Part shown: piece by piece, positions 47,701 through 55,229 of the stretch
Layout of the letters: every line of letters begins with the position of its first letter
Numbering within the stretch: position 1 is the first letter of the stretch
From: Leptodontidium sp. MPI-SDFR-AT-0119
Lineage: Eukaryota; Ascomycota; Leotiomycetes; Helotiales; Leptodontidiaceae
Direction: 5' to 3'
DNA: 64,000 nucleotides
Assembly (NCBI GenBank): GCA_020726505.1
Contig: JAHLEZ010000003.1
Span: 1,674,001-1,738,000 of the forward strand
Notes under the pieces: model-generated
What the model saw: the letters and a program-made list of their open reading frames with translations, nothing else
What the model was told of the DNA's origin: nothing
Databases searched by the model: none
Program-made: the position numbers and the translations under genes

Positions 47701-49171
47701 GAAGAAGTCCAAGAAACGACGCCAAAGCATCGTTGCCAGAATTTTGAAGCCGACGCCCAACGGCTCTCACAACTGCCTTTTCCTCTATAGTACTTCTTGA
47801 TGATAGTAATTGATGCACCGTAACGAGATTTGACATGTCGTCATCACCGGTCTGTTCGAAGAGCCTGTTGGCCTGGCTGAGTAACGACAATGCTATGCTA
47901 CTTGCTGTGTCAATCTCGTCATTCCAATCGCTGAGAGATTTAGGCTGCCATGCATGTAGTCGAATAACGCAGGCGAGGCTAAGTATGCCTTTTGCAACAC
48001 CACGAGAAGAACCGGAACCACAGATTTCGTTGTGCTTTTGAAAGAAGGATATTGCTCTCAAGTAATGACGTGAAGCCGTCAAGACGCCGGCGACCCCGCT
48101 CCGATCCTCTAGCATGGATATACTGGAGAGCATATCTTGCATTTTTTGGCCGAAAACGAGAGGTAGCTGGGTCTGATGAAGTCTATCACATAAACCTCGA
48201 TACATATCAGTCTCGCTCTGCATCAAGACAAAGTCTTCGGATGTCACATTTTCACACAGACCCCAGCTTTGACTAGCAAACCCTCCGAATTCATCGTCCG
48301 TGACATGAATATCAGCCTTGAAATTCATCATGAGCGGACTTGTCAAATCAGATGAAACGATGGTGTCTCCTCTCAACATTTCGTATATGCCAAGCCCGTG
48401 CCAGTCCACAGCAGCAAGATATGAAGATCTCAAAATCTTAAGATGCTCAACCATATGAGAAATATTGCCGGCTGCCTTTGCGGTTTCGTACAAAAGCCTT
48501 TCCAAATAGGCTGCAACTCCTCCGAGTTGCTGCTGATTAGCAAGTCGCTGGAGTGTCCTAATATTGGCCTGTATCTGCGGTATTTCCTCGACGCATGCTC
48601 TAGTTTCTTCTGCATCGTCGTCGAAGTACCGGGAGGCTGTGTTGAGCATGCGGAAATAATCCATCTGCCCAAGGCAAAGGCCAGTAAGGACCCTAATGAT
48701 GTCGTATTCAAGAATATCGATGTCAGACAATTGGTACATTGTTTCTAATCGGTACTTGGTAATGTATTCCCAATTATCGGTAAATCCCATAATCTTCATG
48801 CCTGTTTGACTGGCTTCCATGGTCAACGCCAGCATAGCGTCGGTCGTGGTTCGTGAGTCGTATTTGAAAGGTGGCGGAAAACTTTCCCACAACCAGCGGA
48901 GTGCTTTGTAAAGCCTAGCTCTAAATCTCCAGCGCCGTCCATATTTTTCATCGTCCAAGACTTCTAAGTCCTCACGGGCTTTCCTGAATTCGCCTGATTG
49001 AAGCTGCCACACGGCTCTGATGAGAATCACAGCGGCTTCTTCGTTCGCGTCCTGAGAAGTTCGACTCTCGTCCCTTTTGGTGAGATCTTCTCTAATTTTC
49101 TTTAAGTCTCCACGGGACTCTTCTTTAAAAATGGTCCCGCCAAAGAATTGGCATAGCTCCTTAAAATCCAT
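44753..49171 (-). CDS. Helical-repeat CHAT-domain (caspase-like) protease, 1472 aa
   Basis: One uninterrupted ORF, with its start at the ATG at 49171 (MDFKELCQFFGGTIFKEESR). The first ~1100 residues are helical and TPR-like. Clear pairs include AVWQLQSGEFRKAREDLEVL near the N-terminus and GLVYEGLGDFHIAWKYFLQA around residue 880. The last ~350 residues are a CHAT domain (PF12770). It opens at ALVIYTSLSEDGLCIFALET and holds SHIIFVPSGDLTRLPFGALV. The catalytic His lies in ILHISTHGNVD (His1276) and the catalytic Cys in LAIFSACLTGQG (Cys1316). It closes with the usual FTHPYLWAPFSVVGDGR. Both dyad residues are present, so the enzyme should be active as a cysteine protease. In known systems the repeat part senses or binds a partner and the CHAT part cleaves a target. 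The gene is transcribed divergently from the gene at 49623 across 451 bp, which suggests co-regulation. It is intact although surrounded by decayed sequence. Confidence 0.93.
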   Translation of the reverse strand: MDFKELCQFFGGTIFKEESRGDLKKIREDLTKRDESRTSQDANEEAAVILIRAVWQLQSGEFRKAREDLEVLDDEKYGRRWRFRARLYKALRWLWESFPPPFKYDSRTTTDAMLALTMEASQTGMKIMGFTDNWEYITKYRLETMYQLSDIDILEYDIIRVLTGLCLGQMDYFRMLNTASRYFDDDAEETRACVEEIPQIQANIRTLQRLANQQQLGGVAAYLERLLYETAKAAGNISHMVEHLKILRSSYLAAVDWHGLGIYEMLRGDTIVSSDLTSPLMMNFKADIHVTDDEFGGFASQSWGLCENVTSEDFVLMQSETDMYRGLCDRLHQTQLPLVFGQKMQDMLSSISMLEDRSGVAGVLTASRHYLRAISFFQKHNEICGSGSSRGVAKGILSLACVIRLHAWQPKSLSDWNDEIDTASSIALSLLSQANRLFEQTGDDDMSNLVTVHQLLSSRSTIEEKAVVRAVGRRLQNSGNDALASFLGLLPYRMGIHYRYVCGDLHKASFCFDFSRQLFARIHLSNRTTWSRVQIAAARCLIDLGRNLAAKSMSSAMKGRFPIFSSIMNPNCGKGDGNRSDSAQSDDYGPLSSLLGPLAGAKEVDIERAFDVLTSDPERIRLNAQMRNRGVDRRIAGMVRDAFRDEKMNRVDPTALFGVNRHSLMQEVDAVLRIDAIVSDPDCFPDRETIQVIDALNIEETSAAWLYPGWQKARASEIVYRRAIRKWDLQIRSGDLQSAHRVLQQYSDQQSRAPPSEILGKTYLIDVLRKRGHLVEAKKMASQLSSNEMLPNENDLPQSNFERVLMHERRKIKSKEVIFHSQVNATAWTQARILMEELEDSSPGYFTSVSSYSQYLPWQRCFSAGLVYEGLGDFHIAWKYFLQAWELVQHLRLDLTQANDRRALAENAAFGRLINSLVRILLLRWKSEDSGKSLGSGVHTRVDTKIFAVFKGKESISEILYSLRFPPDKVALIILENNRALYVSDMMIASDRDEFDLGLRQLLYDQALFEEYSARVESLTNDEQIEFQKVKDLQGVDGVAEQRVQEFNLKRQAAGLREWGKDWEFDSVFAAIPKDALVIYTSLSEDGLCIFALETSEILYSNWRSDLSSSQIREKVLSCLCIVEQDLGQNAPEDCLPLLQELSDILLGALHDMIAPKSHIIFVPSGDLTRLPFGALVYDGKPLILQKAVSQTPNLAYLHLAQNSQAQEIPSRTSIIAKAGPQFSSDAEAPLPFAGIEALMVSHLHSSSQPLAANTLTRDKFRNEMETSTILHISTHGNVDLSSPLMSSISLAEKFRVMDLSLIRARTVDLAIFSACLTGQGQATASSDILGFPHAMLASGATLYIGALWTANDVVTMIHMYLFHSSMLNNADKSVAENWALATRQLYQMSHEDAANMLKMFVETWDKLLGDGRQPDKFVPGGKKLLQAVIRRLGTRRGKRELNFTHPYLWAPFSVVGDGRLIVTGAGRGSHI

Positions 49172-49622
49172 GGCGAGTTGTTTGCTGGCAACATCAATGT
49201 AGGGAGTCAGCAGACGAGAAATGAATTAGAGAAGTAGAGGAGGATGCTCAGCGCCGCGGCCAGCTTTGGGTTCAGCACGTGACCTCGCTGAAACAGCTCT
49301 CAGGTCCCTGAAAGGACATCTTGGAAGCGATCTCAAAGCTGGCCGCACTGCAACAGTTATATAATGTTGGGGGAAACTCGTGCCGAACCGCGCCTCGTTA
49401 CGCTTGGAGGCCTGGGAGCTTACGGGTAGAACTCTGGTTGTCATTGGTGTACACAACTGAGGCTGAGGTGGGCTGTGTACATTGCTGCATGACTTGCATC
49501 AGCCCCCAGCACGGTGGTACCTGCAGCCTTGTTGTCCTATAAGAAAGGGTCTACCCAGACCTGGGTTTTGCCCAACATTTTCATTCTGTCTTGTGCATGA
49601 AACCTTCCGAACCTACCCTAAG
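49172..49622. promoter_or_regulatory. Divergent promoter of the CHAT protease and the 336-aa candidate gasdermin-like gene
   Basis: 451 bp separate the two start codons, and nothing else is coded there. TATATAATG occurs at about 49358. Shared control is inferred from the head-to-head arrangement only. Confidence 0.55.
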
Positions 49623-50633
49623 ATGGCAAGACAGCCTAAACTAAGATATTTCGCATACCACGATGGCCACGATCCCACATATCTCCGCATTGGGAATTTG
49701 GCGTTTGATTATGAGCATCCTAAGGACCATCGACCATACTACCATGAGGATTCTATCGATTTGTTTGGAAGCCCACCTTGGGCCACGAAAGATGCTCGAA
49801 CGAATTGTCTAATTATTCACGACTATGGGTGTGTTCGTGGCTTTGATATTGGTGCCTCGAACCTCCTCAGTCTTGGGCATTCACTTGACAAGAAACACTT
49901 ACAAGTCATATCTGGAGAAACTGGATCCATGATTGAGCTGATAGAGTTCGTCCTACTCTACTTGGGCGCCGAAAAATGTCTCCCTGCTGACTTTCTACCA
50001 CATAGTCCACACGTCTTTTTCGAAAAGGTCATCTTGGAGTCAGAAAATGCCAAAAATTGGCTCCAAACAAGACTGACAGTGGCTAACGATTTCTCTTCGC
50101 GCGTGAAATCATCTCTCAAACCCAAACCCAAGATATGGTTTTTGACTGGTCTGTATCTGATGAGCAATGTATCACAACGGCTAGTCACCACCAACACGAC
50201 TAGCCAAAATATGGCTCTCCAAATTCCGGTTCCTGACCCCTCCGGCGTCTCCGCCTTGCTTCAATCGAATGTTGGAGGCTCTGTTTCAGGTATTTCCAGC
50301 GAAAGCCTTGGGACAGGTGTGGAGATCAAACAGGAGAAAGTTTGGGCTGCTCAATGGCAAAGAGTCAGGGTGAAGATGACCGTGAAGGAGAAATGGGAAG
50401 CTACGCTTCGGAATCAGGTCAGGCTACTGGAAACTTTTAGCCTGACTACTGTGAGGGGATCCACGCCTGCACTTATGTACGAGGCGGCACAATTGAGTCT
50501 TGATGACGGGGATGGAGATTTGGAGAGCATGGAGGAAAATCTTGACGAAGAATATTGGGCAGAGTTTGGCGAAGAATTGAATGAGCTAGAAACTAGTTTG
50601 GCAATGGAGCAAGAGGATGAGGAAGTAGTATAA
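49623..50633 (+). CDS. Candidate gasdermin-like protein (336 aa), partner of the CHAT protease
   Basis: I chose ATG 49623 (MARQPKLRYFAYHDGHDPTY). The frame is open back to 49482, but that extension looks like leader sequence. No intron is seen. The protein has no signal peptide or classical membrane helix. The N-terminal ~160 residues are mixed alpha/beta. The segment 171-250 reads IWFLTGLYLMSNVSQRLVTT, then a Pro-containing turn, VGGSVSGISSESLGTG (217 on) and VWAAQWQRVRV (240-250). This order (hydrophobic strand ending in Thr, polar amphipathic strands, a proline turn, Gly-Gly, a Ser-rich strand, then a strand ending in Val-Arg/hydrophobic) is like the membrane-inserting hairpin region of gasdermins as I know it. 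Residues 292-336 are a very acidic tail (SLDDGDGDLESMEENLDEEY onward), a possible inhibitory C-terminal piece. The gasdermin call is inference from pattern and from the neighbouring CHAT protease. Otherwise it would be an uncharacterised fungal protein. Confidence 0.6.
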   Translation: MARQPKLRYFAYHDGHDPTYLRIGNLAFDYEHPKDHRPYYHEDSIDLFGSPPWATKDARTNCLIIHDYGCVRGFDIGASNLLSLGHSLDKKHLQVISGETGSMIELIEFVLLYLGAEKCLPADFLPHSPHVFFEKVILESENAKNWLQTRLTVANDFSSRVKSSLKPKPKIWFLTGLYLMSNVSQRLVTTNTTSQNMALQIPVPDPSGVSALLQSNVGGSVSGISSESLGTGVEIKQEKVWAAQWQRVRVKMTVKEKWEATLRNQVRLLETFSLTTVRGSTPALMYEAAQLSLDDGDGDLESMEENLDEEYWAEFGEELNELETSLAMEQEDEEVV

Positions 50634-52154
50634 ATGGAAGGCATCATATCATTTCACATAATTGTAACGGCGTGAAGAGGATGGGATTGTTTTCTTGCTA
50701 TGCTCTATATAAGGAGAAAAGGAAGGAAGGAAGGAAAGAAGGTGGGGGCACCCATGATAAATATACCTTGAGTGTGACAGCGCGAGAAAAGAGGCATTAA
50801 GAGAAGCATAATATGGGTTTGCATCTTAGTATACAAAGTGTAACGGTCGTGTATTTACTTGGTATACACAGGAAGGTTTGTTGATTTCAATGATCGAGAA
50901 GTAGGTGTATCACGCATAGGGAGACAGTTACTAGTGAGATTGAGAATACTATTTGAGTTAAGCATATCTAATGGCAGACGTGATAGTCTTATGCAGAACC
51001 TTTGTCCCTGATGGATCTCTTGGATCCTTAGATCTGAGAGATCTATGTGGACGTCTAGACTTTGTTTTGCTAGTTCTTCGATTTCCCTGGCGCAGTCAAC
51101 CTCTTACAGAGGGATGCGAAGACTCAACACCTGTACGCGGTGCATCCTACGAACCTATAGTACTCTTCTGAGTATCTATAAAGCTGAGATTGAGTCAATT
51201 CGAGTCGAATCGTGATGTTGGGTGCGTTCCTGGAGTTTTTTGGCTGGTGTCGCGGGCTTCCGGCGCTTCCGGACAGAGATTTTCTCTACGATTTCAGTCT
51301 TTTTTTTACCAGAAGAACGACGACGACGATAAAGCACACGAAACAGAGGCCTTCCTCGATTCGAAGACGACAAGTTACAACCCTATTCTACCCGTAGAAT
51401 AGTCCTCTAGAGTATCGGAGTCTTGCTCTCCTTGCCTTTACGAAAGGCCACGTTTCAACATCTTCGAAGTCTCGGATTTTTATCAACTCTTCTGACGACT
51501 CAACAGCCTCCTAATTATTACCTGCGTATTACCCTCTACTTTCGATCTCCGTTTGCGTACCCGGCATCGTTCAAATATATACCCACGACTGGAGGAAAGG
51601 CTCGAGGAAGGGTACGGAGGGGAACAAGGCGGGTTATGGTTATACTAAGGGTAGTAGTTTTGAAGGGCTTGCGATTCGAGTGAAGAATAAGGGGAGATAA
51701 TAAGAGGGGGCTAAGGGTTATTGTTTCTAGGGCTTTTGGGGGCATAAGGAGGGGAGTAGGGGCTATACTTTGGTTTCTTTTGAGGGAGGATGTTCCTAAA
51801 GACACAGACGCAAGTCACGCAACTATAGTGAAGCGGATAGTGTATATACTTATTCGATATGCTAGTAGACTAGCCGTGCTACATAGTTTTTAACTAATAC
51901 AGCACGTTAAAAGGAAATAAAAAATAAATATAAAAAAAAAACCTCTTGCAGTCGTTCTAGGCACTGTAGCTAGAAGGGTGGCTATGACTTGCTCGTGCCT
52001 TTCTTCCAAATAGGCCCGAAAACGAGCTCTGCGGGGTGTTCGTGCTCTCGTCAAGCCGTTAATCATTTGGAACCATTAAAATACATGAGCCGTAGAACAG
52101 GAAATAAAAGCTAGTATTGCTCTACTAGTATTAGTGGATAGTGGAAGGGAAGGT
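50634..52154. other. Intergenic, AT-rich region
   Basis: No gene can be supported. It contains a GGAA-rich stretch (about 50718-50740), a short hairpin palindrome at 51383-51402 and decayed AT-rich DNA from about 51.4 kb. Confidence 0.5.
51383..51402. repeat. Short perfect palindrome
   Basis: Arms CTATTCTAC and GTAGAATAG face each other across CC. It could form a 9-bp hairpin. No function is assigned. Confidence 0.8.
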
Positions 52155-52311
52155 TATCCCTTCGTCCGCTGAGACATTTCCCAACGCTAGCAGGGAGTTA
52201 AACGACAAGCTGCTATTCGCCAGATCATGAGGCTCAGTTAATGGGTGGATTTAGTTGGCTCTCTTCGCTTGACCCTTACTAGCGCGGGAAATGTCTCAGG
52301 GACAAGGGATA
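52155..52311. mobile_element. MITE-like inverted-repeat element with TA target duplication
   Basis: The ends are inverted copies of each other over about 40 bp. The left end reads TCCCTTCGTCCGCTGAGACA then TTTCCC..CGCTAG. The right end, on the opposite strand, reads TCCCTTGTCCCTGAGACATT then TCCC..CGCTAG. Each end abuts a TA dinucleotide (52155-52156 and 52310-52311), as expected for Tc1/mariner or pogo-type insertion. The internal ~70 bp have no ORF. The element is about 153 bp without the TA and non-autonomous. Confidence 0.75.
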
Positions 52312-52781
52312 GAAGTGATGAGGACTGTGCTCTGACTATTTTACGGCGGAGGGAGGGGCGGACACTGATTTCTTACGGACCCTTTCTGTACAGAACTGTT
52401 TAGCGTTGGCCGTAAGGAATGCCGAGTGGTGGTTGGTTTGCATGGAGCCCACTGTGTTGCGCCCAGGGAGAGTTAGACGAGGCATTAATTGGCAAGGTCG
52501 CAATAATAACGCAGCGATATCGCACGCTACATTATGCGATTGAGCGCAACAGGGCCTGAACCAGGTTAGTGTTGATGACACGGCAATGCTCCCATCCGGT
52601 AAGGTTTAATTTTGGAGGGCAAAATTCGAACTTGTTGCCCCCACCTCCTTTTGAAGAGTGCCTGGAAGTCCGTCTTCAGGCAACAAGCATTAGCGTTCCA
52701 AGAGCTGGGCGCTGGGAGCTCAAAAAGCGGCAGCCCCAGTTCTGTTCCTATTACTTGACATCAAAAAGCGTGATGTGCATC
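52312..52781. other. Intergenic stretch
   Basis: Nothing recognisable lies between the MITE and the 5S rRNA gene. Confidence 0.5.
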
Positions 52782-52900
52782 ACATACGACCACAGACTGA
52801 GGAAAATTGGGCATCCCGTCCGCTTTGCCATACACAAGCAGGAGATTAGTAGATTAGTAGTTGGGTGGGTGACCACCAGCGAATACCTGCTATTATATGT
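52782..52900 (+). rRNA. 5S ribosomal RNA
   Basis: Full-length 119-nt 5S gene of the dispersed type usual in filamentous ascomycetes. It begins ACATACGACCACAGACTGAG and ends TATTATATGT, so the terminal stem ACATA/TATGT pairs. The conserved loop region GTTGGGTGGGTGACCACCAG is intact, as are CATCCCGTCCGC and the GCGAATACCTGCT end. AGCAGG pairs with CCTGCT in the stem around the internal arm. A T7 run directly follows, the RNA polymerase III terminator. Some internal bases look C-to-T changed relative to a typical ascomycete 5S (for example GGAAAATTGGGC), so it may be a slightly mutated copy. Whether it is transcribed cannot be seen. Confidence 0.88.
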
Positions 52901-52915
52901 TTTTTTATCTCTTGT
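52901..52915 (+). terminator. Pol III T-run terminator of the 5S rRNA gene
   Basis: A run of seven T follows the mature 3' end directly. Confidence 0.6.
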
Positions 52916-53192
52916 TTGTTTTTATTATCGATTAGCCGCTTGCTGCTCCTCGCTTGCAGTGAACGACGAAAGAAACAATTGAGATTTTATCAGGAGGCAG
53001 TCTTGCACAGAAAACGAGGTGAATCATGTGGGTGAGGACTTGGGGACATTTAAAGAGCGAATCCCGAAATGCAGATAAAAGACGAAATGACTTCCTATCA
53101 AATCTAAAGTTTCTTCAGACTGTGTCCTACTAAACGATTCTACTTCCCAATTTGAACCAGGGAATGGAGACCACAACCTTCAACAAGTCGCT

Positions 53193-54597
53193 TCATTCCG
53201 AAAGAGCTCTAAATTTGAAGCTTGAACCATGGGTGGTCCGCGATCTCTTGAAGTCCCAATCTCTTTTCAGGCCGAACCTAAAGATCTTCGACAGCAAGTC
53301 AAACAAACAATCCGCCTCCTCCTTCGAAATGTAAGCTGTGGATTCTTTGCCATCCACACTTCCATACTCAGCGCTAGGAGTCCATACCATGGCTTCCAGG
53401 CTATCACTGTCGCAACTAACGACCCAATTGGACCACGCTCAATCTCAAGCACCGCGTCCACAAGCGGTGCTTGCAAAGGCTCACACACTAGCACTTCTGC
53501 ATCATCGTTGCTGTCTTCGGCCGGATACCCATGACCATCGAATCTCCGATTTCTCCATTTCTTGGGAAGTTTGCCTAAAGACTTGACAATCTGCATTAAT
53601 GCATAGTAAGGACTAGGACCCCCAAAGTTGCCAAAAAGTTCATATCCAGATCGGATTCTGAAGATCAGACAACCAAGGGCCCACACATCTAAGGCCACTC
53701 CAACTTCGTGATCGAAGATCGCCTCTGGAGACAGGCATCTGGGAGGCGTCCCAAGCATTTTCGATGGAGGAGTGGAAGTTTGAAAAGCTTGGTCAAAGTC
53801 AATAACTTCCAGTCGTAATGACAGAAGGATTGGAACGGCCGCAAAATCGATGCTCTCTACCACATACGAAAGAGCTGATGGACCGACAGCACTTCCATCC
53901 CGGGTCCGTACACTTTCCTTAACTGAATTTCCGAGAAGTGAGTACAGCTCGTCGACATTGAGTGTGTCAAGTGTTCCAAGAAGCTGAAAGAGGACATTTG
54001 CAGAAGTAAAGTCTACATACGAAGGTCAGCTTCTTCCTATTTCGTTGACGGCGTTATTACCTCCATGACAAATCCCAAGGCTATGAAGGTAACCCAGAGC
54101 CGAGACAGCCTGAGAAGCAACCTCCTGCGACGCCTTTCCACTCAGCCTGTGCAAGTCGCTGGAGATGTTGGCGACACTAGCACCCAAGGCTTTGCTCACT
54201 AAACAGAGGTGGTGTCCGTTTGGGCCATCCACATAAAATCCAGAAGATGATTGATGTATTCGTACCCAGCTTGAGCATCTGAACCACTAGAAATGTCTCG
54301 TAGAGTTTTGAGATCGCCATAGCCTTCCGATGCAGCCGAAGTGACGAATTTGAGCGCGACATATGTGTTGTTACGAGAATCCCTTGCAAGCCAGGTTGTC
54401 GAAAAACCACCATTTCCCAATTTGTGGGCAATTTTGTAACGTCCCTCTTGATAGGACTCGCCGAGATTGACAGGGTGGAGGCCTCCGACCTCGTACATGG
54501 CAAGATTTTCAACGCGTTCTAGCCCGCTAGGCAAGTAAGTAGTATATTTCTCCCAACCACCGCCAAGTGCCTTGCTTTCAGAGTACTCATATGCCAT
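53193..54597 (-). pseudogene. SRPK-like protein kinase pseudogene (two frameshifts)
   Basis: The start ATG at 54597 opens MAYEYSESKALGGGWEKYTT. The kinase N-lobe is clear: YKIAHKLGNGGFSTTWLARD (glycine loop) and YVALKFV (the ATP-binding Lys). After NHLLDF the frame breaks near 54240 and resumes as DGPNGHHLCLVSKALG. A 51-nt intron-like gap (GTAATA...TGTAG, about 54065-54015) restores HGDFTSANVLF, the catalytic loop Asp. IDFDQAF (DFG-equivalent), PRCLSPEA (APE) and ALDVWALGCLIF follow. A second break near 53420 separates IERGPIGSLVA from the tail DSDSLEAMVWTPSAEYGSVD, which runs to a stop at 53195. No short GT-AG intron explains either break. The order and loops match the fungal SRPK-like family, whose members are often large and fast-evolving. 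The two frameshifts should abolish the product. Confidence 0.8.
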
Positions 54598-55229
54598 GAC
54601 TGGTTGTTCGATAGTTTCTCGAACCAAAATCGATGTGGAAGAAGGTCGGTGTAGTTTTCAAGTCGGTGTTGCGCACGCGACGCCCCACGGGAACAATCAG
54701 TGGCTAATATACGGAACAGAAGTGGTTATATTTTAATTAATTTTACTGCGTAACAAAAGTATTAATTGAGCCACAAATTGAGTTACAAAAAGTTATATAG
54801 CAACCTCCATTCCTTACGAGTATTAAAGCATTCTTTATTTTATACATTCCTCACGCATTCCTTACGAATAAGCATTCCTCTTAAAGGTAAACAATGGAAG
54901 AGAAAGAGAGACAGAGAGTGCGTGTGTGTTTAACTTACTTCATAATAGAGAGAACGAAAAAGACTCGAGGGCACATCGAGAACGTAAATTAGAATGTATT
55001 TTATTATAAACTACTTAGAGTCGCTCTTGATACGTATTTTAGAGCTTTACATACCCTAAGAATTTGGCTCTAAACTACTAACTAAGCATAGTAACACAAA
55101 ATAATCGATCATTTAATGCCTCATATCTTACCTACGACAATATAAGAGCGACAAGTAGAGTATAATTATGCAAGCTTAGTAGCTAAAGACGCTTAATTTT
55201 CCGGCTTTTGAGCCACCCGCTGCTACCGT
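54598..55229. other. AT-rich intergenic stretch
   Basis: No gene. Composition is strongly AT-biased (long TTATATTTTAATTAATTTTA-like stretches) and suggests decayed, RIP-affected DNA. Confidence 0.5.
55222..55229. repeat. Target-site duplication of the first hAT element (left)
   Basis: GCTACCGT, matched exactly at 59279-59286. Confidence 0.93.
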
